Shown in pieces: positions 1 through 6,824 of a stretch of DNA of 15,420 nucleotides (the first letter of the stretch is position 1; each line of letters opens with the position of its first letter). A program made the position numbers and the translations under genes. Under the pieces are notes generated by a model, which did no database searches, had not been told where the DNA came from, and saw only the letters and a program-made list of their open reading frames with translations. Origin of the DNA: UBA4744 sp035282865 (GTDB lineage Bacteria; Actinomycetota; Acidimicrobiia; Spongiisociales; UBA4744); contig DATEVB010000184.1 of NCBI GenBank assembly GCA_035282865.1, forward strand, positions 1 through 15,420, written 5' to 3'.

Positions 1-1
1 G

Positions 2-145
2 ACGCTCACCGGGGAGATGACGCTCGACGATGCAGCCGCGGCGATGGCCGATGTGGCGGTGAGAACCGCCAATGGCCGTCTCACCGCCGCCGAGGCGCTC
101 GGCCACCGGGAGTTCGTCCTCACCCGATTGCATCGGACCGCCTGA
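2..145 (+). CDS. Altronate/galactarate dehydratase family (UxaA-like), C-terminal end only
   Basis: Only the last 47 codons lie in the window; the gene begins upstream. The translated end contains NGRLTAAEALGHREFVLTRL. The pattern of a short linker followed by GHREFVL matches the C-terminus of the UxaA/GarD/SuyB hydrolyase family, as I recall it. Members dehydrate sugar acids such as altronate or galactarate, or lyse sulfolactate, using Fe-dependent chemistry in the cytoplasm. Nothing in this fragment separates these substrates. The reading frame starts at base 2 and stops with TGA at 143-145. No signal peptide or membrane segment can be assessed. The family call rests on a short tail and is therefore moderate. 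Confidence 0.6.
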   Translation, partial: TLTGEMTLDDAAAAMADVAVRTANGRLTAAEALGHREFVLTRLHRTA

Positions 146-327
146 GCAAGGGGCGGCACTTGAGATCTCCAGCCAGACCGGGGTGATGCCCACCAGGACC
201 GGGAGGGTGTCCCGGGACCGGGGCGTCGATGAAGGTGCGCCGGGAGACCGGCGCCGGGGCGAACCCGCGCGCGAGCGAGAGCCCGGAGAGGATTCCTACC
301 TCTCAGCTCGCCATGAGCGGCGCGTGG
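146..327. other. Intergenic, no gene recognised
   Basis: This is a 182-base GC-rich spacer between two genes on opposite strands that converge here. Several overlapping open frames cross it, but none has a recognisable protein family, a ribosome binding site or a consistent boundary. No clear hairpin followed by a T tract was seen, so a terminator cannot be claimed. Confidence 0.5.
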
Positions 328-1461
328 TCACGTGGCGAGATTCTCGGCCAGCCATCGGAAGGAGGCCGGGCCCCATTCGCCGATGTGCTTGAAAGCGCAA
401 TGCCCGTCGTCGGCGTAGACCCTGGCCCGGCGACCGGTGGCCGGTCCGTTCTCCAGCATGAAGTAGATGTTGCCGATCGGCGCGAGATGATCGAGCTTGC
501 CGTTGATCATCAAGACGGGTTGGGTGATCCGGTCGACCAACCTCAGTTCCGAGAGCGCCCACCGCTCGAAGATCGCCTCCTCTTTCTCCCGGGACCAGGT
601 CGGGAAGGAGGGCGGACCATCGGAGGCACCGAACTTCCATGTCGAACGTTGATTGCGGGCGGCGACGAAGTCGTCCATCTCGTCGGCGGTCATGCGGTAG
701 CCGAAGGGGTGGCCGGCACTGGCCACCACGGCCCCGACCTTCTCTGGTGCCGTTCCCGCCAGTTGGAGCACGGAGTATCCGCCCCGGCTGATACCGAAGG
801 CTCCGACGCGATTGGCGTCGACTTCCGTTCTTCCGGCCAGGTAGTCGATGGCCGCCACCCAGGCCGAAACCGATTCGGGTGCCCACGGAAACGGGTTCTC
901 ACCGGTGCCGGGACCGTCCATGACCAGAGACGCCATTCCGTTGTCGAGGCAATACTCCTGGGCCCATCCTCGGTCCTCCTTGAAGACGTCGGCTCCGCAC
1001 ATGATGAGCACGGCCGCTACCGGCGCCTTCGAAGCGGGTGCTCGAAAATGGGCACGGATGGTCTTGTCCTCATAGGGGAATTCGACCACCTCGAGCGGCG
1101 GGGACAGGTGAGCGCACGCCTTGCGATAGGCGCGGGCACAGTCCTCGCTGACAGATCGCTTCAGCTCGGTGATCTCGCCGGGGAAGCGACCGATGGCGTA
1201 GTACGTCTTGGCTTGGAGATAGGCCAGCCGGGACCCGGCGAAATCCTCTGCCGCTTCGAGCCGGTCGCCCTTCTCCTCGTGCCGGCTTCCAGCCTCCTGC
1301 CATGCAGGGACCCACTGATCCTCGGTCGTGCCCTCGAGCTTGGCCACAATGGCCCCCAACTCTTCGATGTCGTCGATCATGGAGAACCAGCGGCGATAGA
1401 ACCCACCGTGCTGGACGACGAAGGGGTCTTCATTGGGAGCGAATCCGAGCGTGGTAGTCAT
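328..1461 (-). CDS. Alpha/beta hydrolase, FrsA/DUF1100-like, with N-terminal helical domain
   Basis: Predicted cytoplasmic serine hydrolase of 377 residues. Counting from the chosen start, the nucleophile elbow GISRGG places the catalytic Ser near residue 225. The acid is probably the Asp of NGKLDHLAP (about 324) and the base the His of DDGHCAF (about 354). About 130 mostly helical residues precede the core, as in the FrsA / 2,6-dihydroxypseudooxynicotine hydrolase group, which cleaves C-C or ester bonds of small organic substrates. The substrate here is unknown. An ATG at 1473 is in frame, but the second ATG (1461) is preferred: GAGGA lies 5 nt upstream, whereas the first ATG directly abuts its purine tract. 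The gene is divergent from the GrdB-like selenoprotein gene with a short shared promoter region. No signal peptide is seen. Confidence 0.85.
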   Translation of the reverse strand: MTTTLGFAPNEDPFVVQHGGFYRRWFSMIDDIEELGAIVAKLEGTTEDQWVPAWQEAGSRHEEKGDRLEAAEDFAGSRLAYLQAKTYYAIGRFPGEITELKRSVSEDCARAYRKACAHLSPPLEVVEFPYEDKTIRAHFRAPASKAPVAAVLIMCGADVFKEDRGWAQEYCLDNGMASLVMDGPGTGENPFPWAPESVSAWVAAIDYLAGRTEVDANRVGAFGISRGGYSVLQLAGTAPEKVGAVVASAGHPFGYRMTADEMDDFVAARNQRSTWKFGASDGPPSFPTWSREKEEAIFERWALSELRLVDRITQPVLMINGKLDHLAPIGNIYFMLENGPATGRRARVYADDGHCAFKHIGEWGPASFRWLAENLAT

Positions 1462-1485
1462 GACCGTCCTCATCCTCGACGACGT

Positions 1486-1495
1486 TCGCTAGCGT
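1486..1495. promoter_or_regulatory. Palindromic TCGCTAGCGT motif in divergent promoter region
   Basis: The 8-base palindrome CGCTAGCG lies at 1487-1494 between the divergent hydrolase and selenoprotein genes. On the plus strand it includes TAGCGT, which fits the actinobacterial -10 pattern TANNNT and would start transcription about 40 nt before the selenoprotein ATG. The same 10 bases recur at 5031-5040 in the other clearly divergent gene pair of the window. It may be a promoter element, an operator or both. Confidence 0.35.
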
Positions 1496-1537
1496 AGTCC
1501 CGGAATCGATTGCAGAGCCGATAGGGAGCCCGGGCAG

Positions 1538-2332
1538 ATGATGACGCTGGAGCCGCTCGACACGACCGATCTTGGCGATAAGTACGAAGACTGGGTGCGC
1601 TTCATCGCCAGAACTCACCACGCTGCCAACCCGCGGACGAACCAGGTCGCCCCGTTCACGCCGCTCTCCAAACCGCTGTCGGACTCCAGGGTGGCCCTGC
1701 TCACGACGGCGGGCGCGCACCTCGACGACCAGGCGCCCTTCCAGGTGGCGACCGTGGCGGGTGATCACACCTACCGGCTCATCCCCGACGATGTGGAACT
1801 GGGCCGTCTCCGTTTCACCCACACCCACTACGACACCAGCTCGGCCGAGCAGGACCCGAATGTGGTCATCCCGCTCGATCGCCTCCACGAGCTGGTCGAG
1901 CGGGGCCGGGTGGGCTCGGCAAGCCCGGTCCACGTCGGCATGATGGGGTTCAACCCGGATCCGACCGGCGTGGCCGACGAGCTGGCCCCGGCCGTTGCCG
2001 GGGTGCTGCTCGAGGCGCAGGTCGACGTCGCCATTCTGGTCCCCGGCTGACCTATGTGTCACCGGTCGGTCGGACTGGTCCAGGGAGAGATCGAACGGGC
2101 CGGGATCCCGACGGTGAGCCTCTCGGTCCGACCCGAAGTCACCTACGGGATGAATGTGCCGCGGGCCGCCTATCTCCGGTTTCCGCACGGTAACCCGCTG
2201 GGCGAGCCGGACCGGCCCGAGCAGCATCATGTGATCCTCGAAGCGCTCCTCCGGCTTCTGGAGACAGCAACCGGTGCTCCTACGCTTGTTGAGCTGCCGG
2301 TCCGCTGGAAACGATGGGAGCCATGGCTGTGA
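1538..2332 (+). CDS. GrdB/PrdB-like selenoprotein (glycine/betaine/D-proline reductase selenoprotein B family), in-frame UGA = Sec171
   Basis: Two open frames, 1538-2047 and 2051-2332, are in the same frame and separated only by TGA at 2048-2050. Read through, they give a continuous 264-residue family member. Conserved parts are TTAGAHLDDQAPF, the HTHYDTS segment near residue 95, NPDPTG, and AILVPG-U-PMCHRSVGLVQ followed by IERAGIPTVSL. Sec171 and Cys174 form a UxxC redox pair at the position of the catalytic Sec of GrdB/PrdB. In those clostridial enzymes the Sec attacks glycine, betaine or proline adducts. Homologues in respiring bacteria have no settled role, so the substrate is unknown. 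A hairpin with GGTC loop follows the UGA. The start could be either of two consecutive ATGs; GGGAG lies upstream. The stop overlaps the next ORF. Alternatives are a Cys-to-stop mutation or a sequencing error; the hairpin argues against both. Confidence 0.85.
2061..2079 (+). promoter_or_regulatory. Predicted bacterial SECIS hairpin of the GrdB-like gene
   Basis: ACCGGTC (2061-2067) pairs with GACTGGT (2073-2079): seven base pairs including one G-U, around a 5-nt loop GGTCG. The loop begins 21 nt from the first base of the UGA. The E. coli fdhF SECIS has an apical GGUC loop at 22-25 on the same numbering, with G23 and U24 contacting SelB. The bulged U of fdhF is not evident here. The hairpin lies within coding sequence, as is normal for bacterial SECIS elements. 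Confidence 0.75.
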
Positions 2333-2613
2333 GACCTCACGAGCAGATCGCCGAGAAGGCGAAGGAGATGGAAGACGCCATCTACATGGCGCTGAGCTCG
2401 ATCGACGCCTATCTCGGAAGGCTGTCGGAGTTGATCGCCGAACAGGAGGCGTCGGGTGAGCCGAACGAGATGTTGGTCAAGCGGATGAGACAGTTCACAC
2501 AACGGGGCGAGACGATGGTCAAGATCATCGAGGATCAAGTGCTCGCCGAGCTCATGTTCTGCCTCGACCGGCTCTTCTCGGTGAAGTTGGCTGAAGAGGG
2601 GACGTTCATCTGA
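2323..2613 (+). CDS. Small helical protein of unknown function, coupled to selenoprotein gene
   Basis: A 96-residue product that I do not recognise. It is rich in Glu, Lys, Met and Leu, predicted largely alpha-helical with possible coiled-coil heptads (IAEKAKEMEDAIYMAL, SIDAYLGRLSELIAEQE). It has one Cys near the C-terminus (LMFCLDRLF) and no signal peptide or membrane span. The start is uncertain: ATG 2314, ATG 2323 and GTG 2329 are all in frame, and GGGAG just upstream best suits GTG 2329 by spacing. All three overlap the end of the selenoprotein gene, whose stop is at 2330-2332. Translation is therefore probably coupled to ribosomes that have passed the upstream UGA. A role as partner or small subunit of the GrdB-like protein is a guess from position alone. 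Confidence 0.7.
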   Translation: MAVRPHEQIAEKAKEMEDAIYMALSSIDAYLGRLSELIAEQEASGEPNEMLVKRMRQFTQRGETMVKIIEDQVLAELMFCLDRLFSVKLAEEGTFI

Positions 2614-2657
2614 CTACGCTGAGGCGACGGTTCGCTGAGCGGGCCGACCTGTGGGCG

Positions 2658-3860
2658 GTGTCGGGCTCCACCGTCATCGTGATGCTCGGCCAGGGCATCA
2701 TCGCCCCGGTCCTCCCGCTGTACGCAGCCGACTTCGGCGTGAGCCTCACGATGATCGGGGTGGTTCTCTCGGCATTCGCCCTGGCGCGTATGGTGCTGAA
2801 CACGCCACTCGGTCTGGTGGCCGACCGGAAAGGCCGCCGGCCACTCCTCGTCGGTGGCCCCATCGTGCTGGCCATCGGGATGGCGGGCTCAGGATTCGCT
2901 CCCAACGTCGGAGTGCTCATCGGGTGGCGTTTCGTGTCCGGCGTCGGTTCTGCCATGTACATGACCGGGGCGATGATCTACCTGGCCGACATCGCGGGCC
3001 CCGAACAGCGCGCCCGGTATCTGGGCATCAACCAGGCCGCGGTGCAACTGGGGGTTTCGATCGGCCCGGCGATCGGCGGTCTGATCAGCGAGGCGTTCGG
3101 GCTTCGATCACCGTTCTATTTCGTGGCGGGCTCGGCGGCGCTGGCCGGCCTCTATGCCTGGTTTCGTCTGGCCGAAACCCGACCGGAGCGCCCCCCGCAG
3201 ACCGACAGAGGGTATAGGCGTGGCGCGGGGAGGTCGCTGCTTCGCTCGCCGGGTTTCGTCCCGGTGAGTCTCGTGGCACTGGCGGTCTTTTTGACGAGGG
3301 GGACGGCCCGGGGGAGCCTCGTCCCGCTCATGGGCTGGGAGGTCTTCGGCATGAGCCCAGGAAAGCTGGGATTGTTGTTGTCGGCGATGTCGGCGGTCAA
3401 CTTGGCGCTGCTCCTGCCTGCGGCCTGGATCGCCGACCGCTTCGGGCGTCGGATTGCCATCATTCCGAGCCTGGTAGGAACTGCGGTCGCCCTAGTGCTG
3501 TTCGGGTTGGCCGACTCGCTTCCGCCCTTCCTGGTGGCGGCGGGTGTGTTGGCGCTGGCCTCCTCGGGGTCCGGTCCCGCCCCGGCGGCGTTCGCCGCCG
3601 ACACCGCTCCCGACGATATGCGCGGGTTGGCGTTCGGAATCTATCGGACGGCCGCGGATTTCGGATTGTTGATCGGACCGCCCTTGTTGGGAGCCATTGC
3701 CGACGCCGCCGGGTTCGGTCCCGCCTTCTACGCAAATGCCGGTCTTGTGGCCGGGGTGGCGCTGGTGTTCGCTATCTGGGGCCGGGCCGCGCCCCGTAGC
3801 CCGGCCCCGGGTGACAGCGGCCTTCGTGAAAGCCGGGAAGGACAAGTGTCAGCCGGCTGA
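2658..3860 (+). CDS. MFS transporter (DHA1-like drug/metabolite efflux type)
   Basis: Membrane protein of about 400 residues with the 12-helix major facilitator layout. MFS motif A is seen after helix 2 (GLVADRKGRRP, near 52-62) and again in the second half (AAWIADRFGRR, near 255-265). A basic central loop near 175-195 separates the halves. Such proteins use the proton gradient to export or import small molecules; the substrate cannot be read from the sequence. The GTG at 2658 is the only standard start but has no good Shine-Dalgarno and leaves a short N-terminus. The frame is open back to 2595 with convincing cytoplasmic residues (LRRRFAERADLWAV). A CTG at 2610, overlapping the previous stop and preceded by GAGGGG, may be the true start. 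It probably forms an operon with the selenoprotein gene and the small ORF. Its end overlaps the convergent propeller gene by 12 bases. Confidence 0.88.
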   Translation: MSGSTVIVMLGQGIIAPVLPLYAADFGVSLTMIGVVLSAFALARMVLNTPLGLVADRKGRRPLLVGGPIVLAIGMAGSGFAPNVGVLIGWRFVSGVGSAMYMTGAMIYLADIAGPEQRARYLGINQAAVQLGVSIGPAIGGLISEAFGLRSPFYFVAGSAALAGLYAWFRLAETRPERPPQTDRGYRRGAGRSLLRSPGFVPVSLVALAVFLTRGTARGSLVPLMGWEVFGMSPGKLGLLLSAMSAVNLALLLPAAWIADRFGRRIAIIPSLVGTAVALVLFGLADSLPPFLVAAGVLALASSGSGPAPAAFAADTAPDDMRGLAFGIYRTAADFGLLIGPPLLGAIADAAGFGPAFYANAGLVAGVALVFAIWGRAAPRSPAPGDSGLRESREGQVSAG

Positions 3861-5012
3861 AGCCAGACGCATGCGGCCGGCAAGATCCGTTTCCGGCTCG
3901 AGCACGTAGACGCCGCCGTTCACCCGGTCGGTGACATAGACGAGCTGGTCCTCGGCCACCCACACGTCGTTGATCTGACAGGCCGGCTGGTCGGCGGGAC
4001 ACTCGGGGATCCAGTGTGCGATCTCGATCGGGTTGCGAATGTCAACGAGGTCGTATACACGGAGCCCACCGTTGAAGTACGTGGCGAAGAGCACCTCTTC
4101 GCTCCGGTAGCTGTTGGGGCGGTTCTCGTGGAGGTTGTGCGCCCCGAACCGCAGGCCACGCTCGCAGAAGTCGCCTTCCGGAGGGGGGCAGATGGCGATC
4201 ACTTCCGGGGCTGTCTCGTCTGAGATGTCGACCACCCGCACCAAGTGGGGAGGCCCTTCGCAGTCGTCTTTCACCGCCTCGTCGGTCGCCACGAGCACGT
4301 TCTTGGAGGGCAAAGGGAGACAGGTGTGGGTGTTTCCGCCCACCTCCCATCCGAGATGAGAGATCACCCGAATGTCGGAGAAGTCGGAGATATCGAGGAT
4401 TACCATCCCGGAGTCCCAGAACCCGAGATAGGCGCGATCACCGTGAACCATGCCGTGGTGCACCGAGCGTTCCTCATGCTCGGGCCAGTCGGGGGTCTCG
4501 CCAGGCCCCATCCCCGGCCACCACCAACGCCCCGCCTCGGTGGGATTCGACGGATCGGACACGTCGATGATCGTCCAGATCCTCTCGGAGAATCCTTCTG
4601 GAGTAGCCGACGCGTAGGCATACCGCCCACCCTCGTAGACGATGCGATGCACGCCTTTCCCGGTGCTGTGCCAGAATCCGACCTCCACCGGATCGAAGGG
4701 ATCGGTCAGGTCGAACACCGCCAGCCCCACCCGGTCGGGCGAACCACCCCGGAAAGCCTCGCAGTTGGTGAGCAGCAGACCGTCGGCCACCTGGACCTTG
4801 TGGTTGTGTCCTCCCTGCGGGGCCCGCCATTGGGTGACCAGTCGCGGCTCACTCGGATCCGATACGTCGAGCACGCTGGTCCCCATGCCGCTCGGGCCGA
4901 AGTGGCCAACGTAGAGCGCGTCGCCCGAGCGCATCAGCTGCATGCCATCGCCGAAGCCTCCTAGGTCCGAATGGCCTATCTGTCGAAAACCCAGGATGTC
5001 TTCTTGGTGCAT
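3849..5012 (-). CDS. LVIVD-repeat beta-propeller protein
   Basis: A 387-residue product with about six repeats of the form D(V/I)SDPxxPxxV. Examples are DVSDPSEPRLV, DLTDPFDPVEV, DVSDPSNPTEA, DISDFSDIRVI, DISDETAPEVI and DLVDIRNPIEI. These mark blades of the LVIVD family, which form a propeller used for binding rather than a defined catalysis. Several His and Cys occur between blades (HNHKV, HHGMVHG, PECPADQPAC). No signal peptide is visible at the N-terminus, unusual for a family that is often exported. The ATG at 5012 is firm: AAGGAGG lies 5 nt upstream. It is divergent from the M24-fold gene, 35 bases away, and shares the TCGCTAGCGT motif region. A link to that protein's substrate is possible but unproven. 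Function unknown. Confidence 0.85.
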   Translation of the reverse strand: MHQEDILGFRQIGHSDLGGFGDGMQLMRSGDALYVGHFGPSGMGTSVLDVSDPSEPRLVTQWRAPQGGHNHKVQVADGLLLTNCEAFRGGSPDRVGLAVFDLTDPFDPVEVGFWHSTGKGVHRIVYEGGRYAYASATPEGFSERIWTIIDVSDPSNPTEAGRWWWPGMGPGETPDWPEHEERSVHHGMVHGDRAYLGFWDSGMVILDISDFSDIRVISHLGWEVGGNTHTCLPLPSKNVLVATDEAVKDDCEGPPHLVRVVDISDETAPEVIAICPPPEGDFCERGLRFGAHNLHENRPNSYRSEEVLFATYFNGGLRVYDLVDIRNPIEIAHWIPECPADQPACQINDVWVAEDQLVYVTDRVNGGVYVLEPETDLAGRMRLASAG

Positions 5013-5030
5013 GTAGTCCTCCTTAGCTCA

Positions 5031-5040
5031 TCGCTAGCGT
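5031..5040 (+). promoter_or_regulatory. TCGCTAGCGT motif containing a leaderless-type -10 box
   Basis: TAGCGT at 5035-5040 ends exactly 7 nt before the ATG at 5048. This is the spacing expected when transcription starts at the A of the initiation codon, as in leaderless actinobacterial mRNAs. The only purine run before the ATG, GAGG, is 2 nt away, too close to serve as a Shine-Dalgarno. The box lies in the palindrome CGCTAGCG, repeated at 1487-1494. Confidence 0.45.
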
Positions 5041-5047
5041 TGAGGTC

Positions 5048-6205
5048 ATGTCAGAAGCACTCTATCCGCGGTTTTCCGCCGACGAATACGATCGCCGATT
5101 CCGTAAATTACGGGCGGCCATGGAGGGGCACGGGCTGGATGCGCTGGTCGTCTTCGGCTGGTCGGCATTGGGACGGGCGTTGCAGGCGGACGTCCACTAT
5201 CTGGCTACCTACCTCGGGATGCGCGACAACTACGTCGTCTTTCCCCTAGAGGGGGAGCCGGTACTTTTCGTTCAGAGCTACAACCACGTTCCCAACGCGG
5301 CCGAGGTGTCCAATCTCGACGACGTCCGCTGGGGTGGGACGGACTCGGGCCGAACCCTCGGAGAGGAGCTGGTGCAGCGCGGGACCCGCTCCGTCGGTGT
5401 AGTCGGCATGATGCCCTACCAGCATCATGAGCGGATGAGCGCCGTGGCGGAGGGAGTTTCCTTTCGGGACGTCACGTCGATCTACCGCCGGATCAGGCTC
5501 GGGAAGAGCGCCGAGGAGCTCGAGTGGCTGAGGCTGGGAGCAGCCCACACCGACGCCGCTCTCGAGGCGCTGGCTCTCCAGCTTCGGCCGGGGATCCGGG
5601 AGTACGAACTCGCTGAAGTGATCGAGCACGCCTATCTGTCCAAGGGCGGCCTCACGACCTTCTATTACCTGGCATCTACCCCCATGTCGAGCCCCGACCG
5701 CTGCGTTCCTGCTCAGGTCCTTTCGTCGCGGATTCTGGAGCCAGGAGACGTCGTGTCCTGTGAGATCTCCGTCTCGCACGGAGGGTACGCCGGTCAGGGT
5801 TTGCGGACGTTCACCGTTGCCGCCGACCCGACTCCAATGATCGCCGACCTCCATCGCGTGGCTGAGGAGGTGTACTGGGCGGTCCGGGGGGCCATCCGAC
5901 CCGGTGCTACCCACGAGGACGTTTGGGCGGCATCGGACCTGATCGACGACTCCGGATATGCCATTCGAGACGGTCTCGTGCACGGCTTCGGAATCGGGCT
6001 TCTCCCGCCGAGCATCAGAACCAGGCAGACCGCACACCACGACGCCCCGTGGGTATTCGAGGAGGGCCAGACGATCGTGATCCAGCCGAACGTCGTGAGC
6101 CTCGACGAAACCGCCGGCGTTCAGACCGGAGACCTGTGCGTAGTCACGGCGAACGGTTGCGAGTCGCTCCACAGATTACCCCTCGATCTGATTCGGACCG
6201 GATGA
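5048..6205 (+). CDS. M24-fold (Xaa-Pro peptidase/creatinase-like) protein lacking metal ligands
   Basis: A 385-residue protein with an N-terminal creatinase-type domain (about 1-150) and a C-terminal pita-bread domain (about 160-380). The M24 landmarks align by eye: LEPGDVVSCEISV, GGYAGQGLRTF, VHGFGIGLL, FEEGQTIVIQP and TGDLCVVTANGCESL. The metal-binding residues of aminopeptidase P and prolidase are largely replaced. The first Asp is Glu239, the second is Gln250, the Glu of the TIEPG motif is Gln346, and the last Glu is Gly361. Only His312 remains. It is therefore unlikely to be a dinuclear-metal peptidase. It may work like creatinase or ectoine hydrolase, M24 relatives that do not use the metal pair, on a C-N bond of a small molecule. 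The ATG start probably belongs to a leaderless mRNA. It ends 4 bases from the convergent CMD gene. Confidence 0.85.
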   Translation: MSEALYPRFSADEYDRRFRKLRAAMEGHGLDALVVFGWSALGRALQADVHYLATYLGMRDNYVVFPLEGEPVLFVQSYNHVPNAAEVSNLDDVRWGGTDSGRTLGEELVQRGTRSVGVVGMMPYQHHERMSAVAEGVSFRDVTSIYRRIRLGKSAEELEWLRLGAAHTDAALEALALQLRPGIREYELAEVIEHAYLSKGGLTTFYYLASTPMSSPDRCVPAQVLSSRILEPGDVVSCEISVSHGGYAGQGLRTFTVAADPTPMIADLHRVAEEVYWAVRGAIRPGATHEDVWAASDLIDDSGYAIRDGLVHGFGIGLLPPSIRTRQTAHHDAPWVFEEGQTIVIQPNVVSLDETAGVQTGDLCVVTANGCESLHRLPLDLIRTG

Positions 6206-6209
6206 CGAG

Positions 6210-6800
6210 TCAGTCGCTCGGAGTGGGCCCTGAGTGAACCACGGCCGGTTCGCCGGCAGCCTCTATCGCCGCTTGCAGCTGACCCTGGCTGGAGCCGAGG
6301 GTCCTCAGCCATCGCTGTCCGCCGAAAGTGAACCCGATCCAGTAGCCGAGTTCGACGAGCTCCGGCTCAGTGAACTCCGCCAGGAGCTCTTCCCACAGGG
6401 TGTCGTCGGCGAGGGAGGGATCCCACATGATGGCGTCGGTGTACCGGAGGGCCAGTTTCTGTCGTGGTGTGTAGTCGGGGGAGGTTTGGTAGTTGAACAG
6501 GGCATCGAGTTGGCTTTGGTCGGCACGCATCTCCCTCGCCACACCCTGGTTGGAGCAGTAGGTGCAGTCGCCCGTCAAGGCGATGTAGGCGCGTAGCAAC
6601 TCCTTCAACTCGAATTCGAGGAAGCCCTCGTGGTAGACCCAGCGCCGGGTCATCGTGAACGACCGCATGACCCCGGGAGCATGGGCCCGAATTGCCTGGA
6701 ATTCAGGCCCGGGCTTGCCTGCGGCGATCGCTTGCTCGAGCCACTGGCGGGATTCCGACTCTTCGATCTGCGATGGCATTCGGAACGAGATACGCGCCAT
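6210..6800 (-). CDS. Carboxymuconolactone decarboxylase / AhpD-like protein with CTYC motif
   Basis: A 196-residue all-helical CMD-family protein. The core motif is LKELLRAYIALTGDCTYCSNQG, with Cys79 and Cys82 forming the AhpD-type CxxC thiol pair. The His that follows CxxC by four residues in AhpD is a Gly here, so proton relay must differ. A C-terminal FTEPELVELGYWIGF block is typical of the family. Such proteins act as thiol peroxidases, reductants for peroxiredoxins, or decarboxylases; a redox role fits the CxxC but is not proven. The start ATG at 6800 has AGAGGAA upstream; the open frame extends 40 codons further but lacks family-like sequence. A -10 box and palindrome lie just upstream. 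Two related proteins are encoded at 13779-14989. Confidence 0.88.
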   Translation of the reverse strand: MARISFRMPSQIEESESRQWLEQAIAAGKPGPEFQAIRAHAPGVMRSFTMTRRWVYHEGFLEFELKELLRAYIALTGDCTYCSNQGVAREMRADQSQLDALFNYQTSPDYTPRQKLALRYTDAIMWDPSLADDTLWEELLAEFTEPELVELGYWIGFTFGGQRWLRTLGSSQGQLQAAIEAAGEPAVVHSGPTPSD

Positions 6801-6824
6801 GGTGTTTCCTCTCGACTTCTCTTC

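Noticed and set aside
146..327. Minus-strand words such as LPVLVGITPVWL, reminiscent of an RNA polymerase beta-prime tail
   Set aside because: The match is a few residues with no neighbouring support and no plausible gene boundary.
229..1497. A 422-codon open frame on the plus strand
   Set aside because: It is the antisense shadow of the alpha/beta hydrolase at 328-1461, which has a full catalytic triad; the plus-strand product has no recognisable fold.
1430..2230. A 266-codon minus-strand frame covering the UGA of the GrdB-like gene
   Set aside because: Composition is Arg/His/Gly rich and shadow-like, with no family; the plus strand shows strong family homology on both sides of the UGA.
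2054..2332. A separate 92-residue gene starting at ATG 2054
   Set aside because: It starts in the middle of the conserved UxxCH motif, has no Shine-Dalgarno and is in frame with the upstream ORF; it is the second half of the selenoprotein.
4245..4964. A 239-codon plus-strand frame
   Set aside because: Antisense shadow of the LVIVD propeller gene, which has clear repeats and an excellent Shine-Dalgarno.
5246..6172. A 308-codon minus-strand frame
   Set aside because: Antisense shadow of the M24-fold gene.
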